The position numbers and the translations under genes were made by a program. A model generated the notes under the pieces. That model ran no database searches. It saw nothing but the letters and a program-made list of their open reading frames with translations, and was not told where the DNA came from. From assembly GCF_900109375.1 (NCBI RefSeq), contig NZ_FOAB01000006.1, positions 363,097 to 427,096 on the forward strand: a stretch of 64,000 nucleotides of DNA. Direction: 5' to 3'. Source of the DNA: Aquimarina amphilecti (GTDB lineage Bacteria > Bacteroidota > Bacteroidia > Flavobacteriales > Flavobacteriaceae). Shown here one piece after another: positions 18,665 through 28,143 of the stretch (the stretch's first letter is position 1; every line of letters starts with the position of its first letter).

Positions 18665-19978
18665 TTGAAGGAGAAGTTTAAAACCCATATCGAGAATCAT
18701 TTATCGTTTCTAAAAGAAAGTAAGTTACTTATCGCTTGTAGTGGAGGGTTGGATAGCGTAGTCTTATCATACTTATGTCATCTACTTGATTTTGAAATTG
18801 GCATCGCCCATTGTAATTTTAAATTAAGAGGAATTGAAAGCAATGAGGATGAACAGTTTGTGCTAACATTGTCAAACAAAATCAAGGCTCCTTTTTTTGT
18901 AACCAATTTCGAAACGGAAGTGTATGCTAAGAATCACAAGCTTTCTATACAAATGGCGGCTAGAGAACTTAGATATGATTGGTTTACTACTATAGCTTTA
19001 GAATATCAATATGATTATGTATTAACTGCCCATCATTTAGATGATAATTTAGAGACATTTTTGATCAACCTTTCTAGAGGAACAGGTATTGACGGGCTTA
19101 CGGGTATTCCAGAAATTAATGATCAATACGTGAGACCATTATTGCCTTTTTCTAGAACACAAATTTTAGAATTTGCAAAAAAAAATAACCTTTCCTGGCG
19201 AGAAGATAGTAGTAATAGGAGCACAAAATATATTAGAAATAAATTAAGACATAATGTTATTCCAGAGCTATTGGAGGTGAATCCTAAGTTTTTAAGCAAT
19301 TTCGAAAACACCATAAATAACTTAAAACAAACTCAATATTTTGTTAATAGCCAGGTTGATACAATTAGAAAAGAAGTGTTTGAATATGCTGAGTCAGAAA
19401 CTATAAACATATCAATTTATAAATTGCAGCAATATGATGATCCAAAAACATGCTTGTACTTTTTACTAAAAGATTATGGCTTTACAGCTTGGGATGATAT
19501 TTTGCAAATTCTAACAGCACAATCGGGAAAACAAGTTTTTTCTTCTACTCATAGGTTAGTGAAAAATAGAGATTATCTACTACTTTGTCCAATAATAGAA
19601 GATGTTTCAGATCGTGTATATACAATTCCTGAAGAAGAAAATAGGATTATGATTCCTTCTGGAATGATTCATTTAAAAGAGGTTTCTGAATTATCGGAAA
19701 CGGATTTTAAGACGATTTATGTAGATAAAGAAAAGTTAAAGTACCCTTTAGTTGTAAGAAAATGGAAAGAAGGCGACTATTTTTATCCTTTAGGGATGCA
19801 AGGCAAAAAGAAATTGAGTAAGTACTTTAAAGACGAAAAACTATCTTTGCTAGCAAAAGAAAGAGTCTGGCTATTATGCTCTGATAATGATATTATATGG
19901 ATTATAAACTATAGAGCAGATAACAGATTTAAAATAAACCCCAGAACAAAACAATTACTAAAAGTAACGATTACCTAA
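18665..19978 (+). CDS. tilS: tRNA(Ile)-lysidine synthase
   Basis: The protein has 437 residues. The PP-loop ATP pyrophosphatase motif SGGLDS lies at 26-31, with AHCNFKLRG, TAHHLDDNLETFLINLSRGTG and the segment SSNRSTKYIRNKLRHNVIPEL typical of TilS. The C-terminal TilS domain includes RKWKEGDYFYPLGMQGKKKLSKYF. It converts the anticodon wobble C34 of tRNA-Ile(CAU) to lysidine, which changes its specificity to AUA; it is essential and cytosolic. The start is TTG at 18665: no in-frame ATG lies upstream, and the distance to SGGLDS fits the family. Its stop overlaps the dsbD start as TAATG. Confidence 0.93.
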   Translation: MKEKFKTHIENHLSFLKESKLLIACSGGLDSVVLSYLCHLLDFEIGIAHCNFKLRGIESNEDEQFVLTLSNKIKAPFFVTNFETEVYAKNHKLSIQMAARELRYDWFTTIALEYQYDYVLTAHHLDDNLETFLINLSRGTGIDGLTGIPEINDQYVRPLLPFSRTQILEFAKKNNLSWREDSSNRSTKYIRNKLRHNVIPELLEVNPKFLSNFENTINNLKQTQYFVNSQVDTIRKEVFEYAESETINISIYKLQQYDDPKTCLYFLLKDYGFTAWDDILQILTAQSGKQVFSSTHRLVKNRDYLLLCPIIEDVSDRVYTIPEEENRIMIPSGMIHLKEVSELSETDFKTIYVDKEKLKYPLVVRKWKEGDYFYPLGMQGKKKLSKYFKDEKLSLLAKERVWLLCSDNDIIWIINYRADNRFKINPRTKQLLKVTIT

Positions 19979-21972
19979 TGAGGAATATTCTACTATTATT
20001 AACAACATTGTTGTTTTCTACCACGTTATTTTCACAAATATTTGAACCTATTACTTGGAAAAGTAGCGTTAAGGAAGAATCAGAAAACGTTTATATTTTA
20101 TCTTTTGCAGCTACTTTAGAAAAAGGGTGGCATATATATTCTCAGAAAGAAGTAGATACGGATGATATAGCACCTACCGCTACGGAGTTTACTTTTTATA
20201 ATGAGGATAAAACATATGAACTTATTGGCGATACCAATGAACCAGAAGGTATTCAGAAGTTTGATAAAGTATTTGAAATGGACATCAAATATTTTGAGGA
20301 CAGCGTAGTTTTTACCCAAAAAATAAAAAGAATAGATCAATCTTTAAAAACGATAAAGGCAGAGGTGTTTTTTGGAGTATGTGATGATGAAAAATGTCTA
20401 GCCCCTGATATAGTTGAGTTCAATTTGAATTTATCAGGAGGAAATAGTAATGAAACAGAAAAACCAGATGTTTCAGAATCTTCTTCTGATACTAAGAATA
20501 AAACTACTGTTTCTTCTGAAAATGAAAGTAATGATAAAGAAAAAGATAGTCAAAAAGGTTTATGGAGTACCTTTATTTTAGCTTTCTTATCTGGGTTTGC
20601 AGCGTTATTGACACCTTGCGTATTTCCAATGATTCCAATGACAGTTAGTTTTTTTACTAAACAAAGTAAAACAAGAGCTACTGGTATTAAAAATGCTATT
20701 TTTTATGGGATTTTTATTATCGTAATTTATGTTGGCTTAGGTTCTGTCGTTACAGCTATATTTGGAGCAGATGCGCTGAATGCTTTGTCGACCAATGTAT
20801 GGTTCAATTTACTCTTTTTTGCATTACTTATAGTGTTCGGATTATCTTTTCTCGGTGCTTTTGAAATTATGCTGCCAAATTCTTGGGCAAACAAAGTAGA
20901 TCGACAAGCTGATAAAGGCGGGATGATAGGTATATTTTTCATGGCATTAGCTCTTGCTATTGTTTCATTTAGTTGTACCGGACCGATAGTAGGTACCTTA
21001 TTAGTACAGGCGGCTTCTCAAGGCGGAATGGCTCCTATAATTGGAATGCTTGGGTTTTCATTAGCAATTGCGCTACCATTTGCACTTTTTGCTATGTTCC
21101 CAGGATGGTTAAATTCACTTCCTAAAAGTGGTGGATGGTTAAACACAGTAAAGGTTGTTTTGGGTTTCTTAGAATTAGCATTTGCATTTAAGTTTTTATC
21201 AAATGCAGATTTAGTACTACAATTAGGACTATTACAAAGAGAAGTTTTTCTAGCGATCTGGATTGCTGTTTTTGGAACATTAGCATTGTATTTATTAGGT
21301 AAAATAAAACTACCACATGATTCACCTATGGAAAATATTTCTGTAGGAAGATTGTCTATGGCACTTTTGACATTAGCATTTACTATTTATTTAATTCCAG
21401 GTTTATGGGGAGCACCATTAAAATTAATTAGTGGTTTTCCTCCACCACAAACATATAGTGAATCACCTAGAGGCTTTGGAGGGTCGAGTAGCAGTCTATC
21501 AAGTTCAGAACTTCCTGAAGGAGCAAAATATGGAGAACATGATATTATATCTTTTACCGATTATGAAAAAGGATTGGATTATGCTAAAAAAATGAATAAA
21601 CCCGTTTTAATTGATTTTACTGGATATGCTTGTGTTAATTGTCGTAAAATGGAAGAGTATGTTTGGTCAGTACCTTCAGTTTTAAAAACACTAAAAAATG
21701 ACGTTGTTTTAATATCTCTTTATGTAGATTATAAAAAAGAACTACCAGAATCTGAGCAATATGTTTCTAAGACTACCGGTAAAAAAATAAAAACAGTAGG
21801 TAATAAGTGGAGTGATTTTCAGATTACTAGATATAAAGCTAACGCGCAACCTTATTATGTTTTAGTAGATCATAATGAAGAAAATCTTAATAAACCAGTC
21901 GGATATACTCCTAACGAGAATGAGTATTTAGGTTGGTTAAAAAAGGGGATTGATAATTTCTCGGTTAAATAA
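19978..21972 (+). CDS. dsbD: Thiol:disulfide interchange protein DsbD
   Basis: The protein has 664 residues. A signal peptide is followed by the N-terminal immunoglobulin-like alpha domain with its Cys pair in FFGVCDDEKCLAP. A polytopic membrane domain (about 195-490) contains the paired Cys in LTPCVFPMIP and SFSCTGPIVG. The C-terminal thioredoxin-like gamma domain has the CxxC motif YACVNCRKME. All three redox pairs needed to carry electrons from cytoplasmic thioredoxin to the periplasm are present. A Ser/Gly-rich linker (GGSSSSLSSSE) precedes gamma. The start codon overlaps the tilS stop by one base, indicating translational coupling. Confidence 0.94.
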   Translation: MRNILLLLTTLLFSTTLFSQIFEPITWKSSVKEESENVYILSFAATLEKGWHIYSQKEVDTDDIAPTATEFTFYNEDKTYELIGDTNEPEGIQKFDKVFEMDIKYFEDSVVFTQKIKRIDQSLKTIKAEVFFGVCDDEKCLAPDIVEFNLNLSGGNSNETEKPDVSESSSDTKNKTTVSSENESNDKEKDSQKGLWSTFILAFLSGFAALLTPCVFPMIPMTVSFFTKQSKTRATGIKNAIFYGIFIIVIYVGLGSVVTAIFGADALNALSTNVWFNLLFFALLIVFGLSFLGAFEIMLPNSWANKVDRQADKGGMIGIFFMALALAIVSFSCTGPIVGTLLVQAASQGGMAPIIGMLGFSLAIALPFALFAMFPGWLNSLPKSGGWLNTVKVVLGFLELAFAFKFLSNADLVLQLGLLQREVFLAIWIAVFGTLALYLLGKIKLPHDSPMENISVGRLSMALLTLAFTIYLIPGLWGAPLKLISGFPPPQTYSESPRGFGGSSSSLSSSELPEGAKYGEHDIISFTDYEKGLDYAKKMNKPVLIDFTGYACVNCRKMEEYVWSVPSVLKTLKNDVVLISLYVDYKKELPESEQYVSKTTGKKIKTVGNKWSDFQITRYKANAQPYYVLVDHNEENLNKPVGYTPNENEYLGWLKKGIDNFSVK

Positions 21973-22014
21973 AAAGGTTGAATGTAGTATATTGGAATTA
22001 TATACCGATAAACA

Positions 22015-22052
22015 GAGGAGCCTGTAGTGACCACTACAGGCTCCTCCGTTTT
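22015..22052 (+). terminator. Terminator after dsbD
   Basis: A perfect 15-bp GC-rich stem, GAGGAGCCTGTAGTG (22015-22029) with CACTACAGGCTCCTC (22032-22046), has a 2-base gap and is followed by CGTTTT. It is among the most stable hairpins in the window. Confidence 0.93.
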
Positions 22053-22145
22053 GTTAATATTTCTGATGATTGTTAAAATCTCCTTAAAATAGAGTTTGTC
22101 AGCATTCCATTTTTTTATCTTCAGCGTTCAACTAAACTCGAGCAT

Positions 22146-24047
22146 ATGCGATCAACTAGAATACTATTATTATCTTTTCTGAGTCTTTTTGTTTTTATCA
22201 CATCTTGTAATGAAAAAACAGATCCGAATAGTAATATAGAAACGAAGGAAGAAGTCACAACTACAGAACAAAAAGATACGTACGATGTAAAAGAATTTTA
22301 TTCTAAGAAAGAAGTCGATATCGTAATGAGAGATGGTACTAAATTACATACTACTATTTATTCTCCGAAAGACACTAGTAAAAAGTATCCTATTTTAATG
22401 CAGAGAACCCCTTATAGTTCAAGACCTTATGGGGAAGATCAGTTTCGATCTAAAATTGCTCCAAATGAATTTTTAATGAAAGAAGGTAATATTATTGTAT
22501 ATCAAGATGTTCGTGGTCGATGGATGAGTGAAGGAGTATATGACAATATGAGAGCATACATTCCTAATAAAAAAGATAAACAATTTGATGAAGCAAGTGA
22601 TACGTACGATACTATTGATTGGTTGGTAAATAATGTAGATAATAATAATGGTAATGTAGGTGTTTGGGGAATTTCGTACCCTGGTTTTTATGCTACGTAT
22701 TCCTTGTTAGACTCACATCCAGCGTTAAAAGCAGTGTCTCCTCAGGCTTGTATTGGTGATTTCTTTTTTGATGATTTCCATCATAATGGAGCATATCTTT
22801 TGAGCTATTGGAGAGCAACGGCGGTATTTGGGTATGAAAAAACCGAGCCGGTAAAAGAAAGTTGGTATACATTTCCTGAGTTAAAGGCCAAGGATCAATA
22901 CCAGTTTTTTCTAGATGCTGGCCCCTTAAGTACATTGGATCAATATTATAAAGAAGATAATGTTTTTTGGACTCAACTTAAAGAACATCCTAATTATGAT
23001 GAATTCTGGCAAAAAAGAGGAATTATTCAGCATCTTAAAGATATTAAGCCAGCAGTAATGGTTGTTGGTGGTTTGTTTGATGCAGAAGATTTATATGGCC
23101 CATTTGAAACGTATGAGAAAATTGAAAATAATAGTGATAACTATAATATTATGGTTTTTGGACCTTGGAGTCATGGGGATTGGGCAAGGAATAAAAAGCG
23201 TCAGGCAATAGGGAATGTGTATTTTGGAGACGATATTTCACTTAATTTTCAGCAAAATATAGAAACAAAATTCTTTAATCACTTTTTGAAAGGTGAAGGA
23301 GATAATGCTAGTGGTTTAACGGAAATTCAGATTTTTGATACTGGAAAAAAAGAGTGGAATACATTTGATAATTGGCCACCAAAAAATACAGAAAAGAAAA
23401 CTATGTATTTATCTGGGAATGATTTATCGGAAACTGTTGGTAAAGGGTTTTCAGAATTTGTTAGTGATCCTAAAAAACCAGTACCATATTCAGAAGATAT
23501 AAAAATGGTATTTACACCTAGGAAATATATGACGGATGATCAGCGTTTTGCTGCAAGACGTCCCGATGTATTAGTATATGAAACCCCAATTCTTTCAGAA
23601 GATATGACACTTTCTGGAGAGATTTTGGCAAAGTTAAAAGTTGCTACTACGGGAACTGCGGCCGATTGGGTGGTTAAATTAATCGATGTGTATCCGGAAG
23701 ATGCAGAAGATACTGAAGAGACACAGAAGTATCTTAAAATGTCGAATTACCATATGATGGTTCGTAGTGAGGTGCTGAGAGGAAGATTTAGAAATAGTTT
23801 TAGTAAACCTGAACCTTTTACTCCTAATCAAAAAACGGATGTAAATATTAAGCTTCAGGATATACACCATACATTTCTAAAAGGACATAAAATTCAAATT
23901 CAAGTGCAGAGTACTTGGTTTCCATATATAGATCTTAACCCTCAAACTTTTGTTCCTAATATTTTTAAAGCAAAAGTGTCAGATTTTAAAAAAGAAACTC
24001 ATAAAGTTTTTGATGATTCATCAATAGAGTTCTCCGTTCTAAAATAG
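22146..24047 (+). CDS. CocE/NonD family hydrolase (X-Pro dipeptidyl-peptidase S15 type), lipoprotein
   Basis: The protein has 633 residues. A signal sequence with lipobox FITSCNEK makes it an envelope lipoprotein. The alpha/beta-hydrolase core has the nucleophile elbow GVWGISYPGFY (Ser in GISYPG), the acid in GGLFDAEDLYG and the His in FGPWSHGDWAR, so the triad is complete. The C-terminal jelly-roll domain of the S15/CocE family follows (about 400-630). Family members cleave X-Pro dipeptides, acyl esters or glutaryl-7-ACA-like amides. The next gene is another secreted hydrolase, so peptide degradation at the cell envelope is a reasonable guess. Confidence 0.88.
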   Translation: MRSTRILLLSFLSLFVFITSCNEKTDPNSNIETKEEVTTTEQKDTYDVKEFYSKKEVDIVMRDGTKLHTTIYSPKDTSKKYPILMQRTPYSSRPYGEDQFRSKIAPNEFLMKEGNIIVYQDVRGRWMSEGVYDNMRAYIPNKKDKQFDEASDTYDTIDWLVNNVDNNNGNVGVWGISYPGFYATYSLLDSHPALKAVSPQACIGDFFFDDFHHNGAYLLSYWRATAVFGYEKTEPVKESWYTFPELKAKDQYQFFLDAGPLSTLDQYYKEDNVFWTQLKEHPNYDEFWQKRGIIQHLKDIKPAVMVVGGLFDAEDLYGPFETYEKIENNSDNYNIMVFGPWSHGDWARNKKRQAIGNVYFGDDISLNFQQNIETKFFNHFLKGEGDNASGLTEIQIFDTGKKEWNTFDNWPPKNTEKKTMYLSGNDLSETVGKGFSEFVSDPKKPVPYSEDIKMVFTPRKYMTDDQRFAARRPDVLVYETPILSEDMTLSGEILAKLKVATTGTAADWVVKLIDVYPEDAEDTEETQKYLKMSNYHMMVRSEVLRGRFRNSFSKPEPFTPNQKTDVNIKLQDIHHTFLKGHKIQIQVQSTWFPYIDLNPQTFVPNIFKAKVSDFKKETHKVFDDSSIEFSVLK

Positions 24048-24082
24048 ATTAAACTAACAAAATTTAAACACCTCCTTGGAAC

Positions 24083-25951
24083 ATGATTAAAGCAAAATTA
24101 ACCTTGTTACCTTTTTGCTGCTTACTATTTATTACAGGTTGTAATAAGACAAGTAAGGAGCCTGTATCCGTAATTTCAGATGAAGAACAAATTGATATAC
24201 ATTCCAAAAAACTCAATGATTGGTTTGAGACTCAATTTCAGGAGGAAGTTTCTGAATCGCCCATGATGCAAACCTATTTAGGTGTAAAAACTGAGGATTA
24301 TGGTAAATGGGATGATGTTTCTTCCAAAAAAGAAGTAGAAGATCTGGATAAAGCAAAAAAGAGATTAAAATATCTAAATGACTCAATTGATGTTGCTAAA
24401 CTTAATAAAGAAACTGCTCTGAGTTATCGATTGATGAAGGAAGATTTAAGAAATGAAATAGATGATTTTCAATATCGTTTTTATGATTATCCGGTAAATC
24501 AAATGCATGGAATGCAAGCAGAAATCCCAGCTTTTTTGATCAATATGCATAAAATAGAAAATAAGAATGATGCAGATGCTTATATTTCAAGACTGGAAGG
24601 AATGGATGAGCTATTTGCGCAGCAATCAGAAAATATTAAAATCAGGGAAAAGAATGGAATTGTTCCTCCTAAGTTTGTTTTTGCTAAGGTTCTTAATGAT
24701 TGCCGTAATCTAGTAACAGGTAAACCGTTTGATGATTCGAACAACGAAAGCACATTATTATCTGATTTCAAATCTAAAATAGAGAAATTAGAGATTTCCA
24801 AGGAAGAGAAAGATAGTTTAATTTCTAAAGCTGAATTTGCTTTAAAAGGAGATGTGAAAACTGCCTATGATCAATTAATTACTTTATTAGAAGATCAACA
24901 ACAAAGAGCTACAACAGAAGATGGAGCTTGGAAATTTCCAAAAGGTAATACGTTTTATAATAACGCATTAAGACGAACTACTACTACCAATATGACTGCA
25001 GAACAAATTCATCAACTTGGTTTGGATGAGGTGGCTAGAATTCATAAGGAAATGAAAGATATTATGACGGAGCTTAAGTACGAAGGCACGTTACAAGATT
25101 TTTTTAAGTTCATGAAGGAAGATGAGAGGTTTTATTATAGTAATGACCAAGTAGGTAGAGAAGAATATCTTAAAAGAGCTGTGGGGTTGATTGATAATAT
25201 GAAATCTAGAATGGATGAGTTATTTATCACTAAACCCAAAGCTGATATTGTAGTAAAAGCAGTAGAACCATTTAGAGAAAAAAGTGCCGGAAAAGCATTT
25301 TATCAAAGAGGAACTCCGGATGGATCACGACCAGGAACTTATTATGCAAATCTATATGATATGGAAGCAATGCCAAAATATCAGATGGAAGCTCTTGCCT
25401 ATCATGAGGGAATACCTGGACATCATATGCAAATTTCAATTGCTCAAGAATTAGAAGATGTTCCTAAGTTTAGAAAATTTGGGGGATATCAAGCTTATGT
25501 AGAAGGATGGGGATTGTACAATGAATTTTTACCAAAGGAAATTGGATTGTATAATGATCCATATTCTAATTTTGGAAGATTAGCGATGGAGTTATGGAGA
25601 GCCTGTAGATTAGTAGTAGATACTGGTATACATGCTAAGAAATGGACTAGAGAAGAAGGAATTAAATATTATACGGATAATACTCCAAATGCCGAGAGTG
25701 ATGCAATAAAAATGGTAGAAAGACATATCGTAATGCCAGGTCAAGCCACTGCGTATAAGATAGGAATGAATAAAATTCTAGAATTAAGAGAAGATGCTAG
25801 ATCTAAATTGGGTAATGAGTTATTCGATATAAGAGAGTTTCATGACGTAGTTTTGACAAATGGAGCGGTACCACTTACTATATTAGAGGAATTAGTGAAT
25901 GAATGGGTAGCATCAAAAAGTAATACATCAGAAGCTAAAAAAACTAGTTGA
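24083..25951 (+). CDS. DUF885 family lipoprotein (putative zinc metallopeptidase)
   Basis: The protein has 622 residues, with a lipobox (FITGCNKT). It belongs to the large DUF885 family, recognised by YHEGIPGHHMQI, GWGLYNEFLPKE, RACRLVVDTGIHAKKWT and MPGQATAYKIGM. The HEGxPGHH segment with a downstream acidic residue (VEGWGLYNE) resembles a zinc-binding arrangement, and some family members have been reported as peptidases. The catalytic assignment is inference. It lies 35 bp after the S15-type hydrolase on the same strand and shares its terminator. Confidence 0.85.
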   Translation: MIKAKLTLLPFCCLLFITGCNKTSKEPVSVISDEEQIDIHSKKLNDWFETQFQEEVSESPMMQTYLGVKTEDYGKWDDVSSKKEVEDLDKAKKRLKYLNDSIDVAKLNKETALSYRLMKEDLRNEIDDFQYRFYDYPVNQMHGMQAEIPAFLINMHKIENKNDADAYISRLEGMDELFAQQSENIKIREKNGIVPPKFVFAKVLNDCRNLVTGKPFDDSNNESTLLSDFKSKIEKLEISKEEKDSLISKAEFALKGDVKTAYDQLITLLEDQQQRATTEDGAWKFPKGNTFYNNALRRTTTTNMTAEQIHQLGLDEVARIHKEMKDIMTELKYEGTLQDFFKFMKEDERFYYSNDQVGREEYLKRAVGLIDNMKSRMDELFITKPKADIVVKAVEPFREKSAGKAFYQRGTPDGSRPGTYYANLYDMEAMPKYQMEALAYHEGIPGHHMQISIAQELEDVPKFRKFGGYQAYVEGWGLYNEFLPKEIGLYNDPYSNFGRLAMELWRACRLVVDTGIHAKKWTREEGIKYYTDNTPNAESDAIKMVERHIVMPGQATAYKIGMNKILELREDARSKLGNELFDIREFHDVVLTNGAVPLTILEELVNEWVASKSNTSEAKKTS

Positions 25952-25985
25952 TATTCAATTAATACTAGATTCATAAATATAAGAA

Positions 25986-26019
25986 AACAGCCTTTCAGTC
26001 GATGAAAGGCTGTTTTTTT
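25986..26019 (+). terminator. Terminator after the DUF885 gene
   Basis: A 12-bp stem AACAGCCTTTCA (25986-25997) pairs with TGAAAGGCTGTT (26003-26014) across a 5-base loop and is followed by a run of T. Confidence 0.92.
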
Positions 26020-26079
26020 GTTCAAACTGAACTAAATTACGGGAAATCTATAATTAAATGTAAGAATATTATTACATTA

Positions 26080-26111
26080 TTGTGTTTTTTAATGTATTTT
26101 TGTGTACTTTG
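26080..26111 (+). promoter_or_regulatory. Possible promoter of the TPR histidine kinase gene
   Basis: TACTTTG at 26105-26111 resembles the Bacteroidota -7 element TAnnTTTG, one base short. A TTG at 26080-26082 lies about 22 bp upstream, near the expected -33 spacing. The start codon is about 48 bp downstream. The match is imperfect. Confidence 0.3.
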
Positions 26112-26158
26112 CTGGTGTAATTGGTATTTAATCTGATTCTAGCCCCAAAATAGATGAT

Positions 26159-28135
26159 ATGAATAAAACAATTTTAACCATAGTAACTTTCTGTGCGATT
26201 AACTTTTTTAGTTTTTCCCAAGATCAATTTACTGCCGTTGATTTCTCTAAAATAGAAACACTAAAAGATTCTTTGTTATTTGATAACGCAACCAAAGATT
26301 TACGGCAATATGTTAATGAAGATCAGTTTGAGAGAGCAGAAGATATCGCGAATAAACTAATTAAATTAGGTCATGATATAAATTATGACAAAGGTTTAGG
26401 TTTAGTTTATAGATTGAAAGGATTTATGTACAATGAACTGAATAAGTATATTGATTCCAACGAAAGTTTTGAAAAAGCCGTACTCTATTTCCAGAAAGTT
26501 GATGATAAAGATGGTCTAGCAATGGTAAGTAATGATAGATTCATAATTGAACAAAATAAAGGAAACCTAGAAAAAGCGGCTGCTTACCTTATGGAAGCTA
26601 AACTAAATATGGAACAACTAAATGATAGTGTTGGGTTATCGGGAACCTACAATAACTTAGCAATCATTTATAAAGAGCTTAAAGATATACCAAATGCAGA
26701 AAAGTTTTATTTAAAATCTATTGATACCCGTAAAAATCTAAAAATTGATGGCGTTGGTATGGTTATGAATAATCTAGCCTTATTATATACAGAAGGAGGA
26801 AAACTTGCTCAAGCAAAAAAACTTTTACAAGAAGCCTTGAAAATTAACAAAGTAGAAGATGATTTAAAGCATACTGCTCAATCATATAGTATTATGGCAA
26901 AGGCCACAATGTATGGTAAGGAATATGAGACAGCAAAAAAATATTATGACACTACCTTATGCGTAGGAAGCCAAGCTAATTATAAGTTAATAGTGGTAAA
27001 TGCTAAACAACAATTAGGAATTATTGCATTAGAAGAGGGTGAGTATCAAAAAGCAGAAAGATTATTAGAAACAGCGAGAAAAGATTTTGTTAAGGCTAAT
27101 GTGATATCGCTAATATTAAAAAACTTTAAGTATTCTTTTAAATTAGATTCTACTAGAGGCAATCTACTTAATGCTATAAAATGGCAGAAAGAATATCAAG
27201 AACTTTCGGATAAGAGAATGTATGAAAATACTACACAGAAAGTTGAAAACACAAAATCTCGATACGAAGCGGAGTTGGAGCAACTTAAATTGATAGATGA
27301 AAAAGAGAAAAGAGAGTTAAAAACAAAAGAAGAACTGTTTAGATATAGATTACTAGCATTTATAAGCTTAGCGGTAATTGCTGTTATATTAGTTTTTATG
27401 GTACTCATTATTAAAACTAGGAAGGAAAGGAAAAGATATATTAAAGAACTTAATGAATCTAATCAGGTGAAAAATAAACTATTTTCTATTATTTCTCATG
27501 ACTTGAAAAATGAAATACATGGTTTAGAAAGCAGTCTTAATTTAATGAAAGAAGATGTGATATCTGAGGATGAATTTAAAGAAATAGTTCCTTTGTTAGC
27601 CAATAGAACACATCAAACATCCATTTTACTTAATAATTTATTGAACTGGTCAAAATCGCAGATGAAGGAGCTAAATGCTCAACCTACAGAGTTTGATATA
27701 ACAGAGGTAATTAGCAATAAGTTTACTTTTTTTAAACCAAAAGCGGAGAAAAAAGATATTAAATTAATTAATAAGTTAGATTCTACCCTAATCTTCGCGG
27801 ATAAAGACATGTTTGGGATTGTGGCTCAAAACCTAATAGCAAATGCAATTAAGTTTTGTAATCCAGGTGATTCTATAGCTTTAGTATCTAAAGAAAAAGA
27901 AAATCATTATGAAATCTGTTTTGAGGATACTGGTATTGGTATAGACCCTTCTAACCTCAATAAACTATTTGCAGAAGATACATTTACCACTACGGGAACA
28001 GAAAACGAAACAGGAACTGGTCTTGGACTTAGAATATGTAAAGAGTTAATTGAACTTAATCAAGGTAAAATACAGGTGGAAAGTACACCAGGAAAAGGAA
28101 GTGTTTTTTCCGTTTCATTACCAAAAGCAGCTTGA
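26159..28135 (+). CDS. TPR-containing sensor histidine kinase
   Basis: The protein has 658 residues. A signal peptide (ending FFSFSQ) leads to about six TPRs in the periplasm (about 40-320, for example GLSGTYNNLAIIYKELKDIPNAEKFYLKSI; only the family pattern matters). A coiled-coil helix (about 345-390) and one membrane segment (about 395-415) follow. The kinase core has the acceptor His in SIISHDLKNEIHG, the N-box NLIANAIKF, and the G-boxes DTGIGID and GTGLGLRI. No response regulator is adjacent, so its partner lies elsewhere. This architecture is common in Flavobacteriia, but the ligand is unknown. It converges with the exporter operon, 8 bp apart. Confidence 0.9.
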   Translation: MNKTILTIVTFCAINFFSFSQDQFTAVDFSKIETLKDSLLFDNATKDLRQYVNEDQFERAEDIANKLIKLGHDINYDKGLGLVYRLKGFMYNELNKYIDSNESFEKAVLYFQKVDDKDGLAMVSNDRFIIEQNKGNLEKAAAYLMEAKLNMEQLNDSVGLSGTYNNLAIIYKELKDIPNAEKFYLKSIDTRKNLKIDGVGMVMNNLALLYTEGGKLAQAKKLLQEALKINKVEDDLKHTAQSYSIMAKATMYGKEYETAKKYYDTTLCVGSQANYKLIVVNAKQQLGIIALEEGEYQKAERLLETARKDFVKANVISLILKNFKYSFKLDSTRGNLLNAIKWQKEYQELSDKRMYENTTQKVENTKSRYEAELEQLKLIDEKEKRELKTKEELFRYRLLAFISLAVIAVILVFMVLIIKTRKERKRYIKELNESNQVKNKLFSIISHDLKNEIHGLESSLNLMKEDVISEDEFKEIVPLLANRTHQTSILLNNLLNWSKSQMKELNAQPTEFDITEVISNKFTFFKPKAEKKDIKLINKLDSTLIFADKDMFGIVAQNLIANAIKFCNPGDSIALVSKEKENHYEICFEDTGIGIDPSNLNKLFAEDTFTTTGTENETGTGLGLRICKELIELNQGKIQVESTPGKGSVFSVSLPKAA

Positions 28136-28143
28136 ACTTAAGT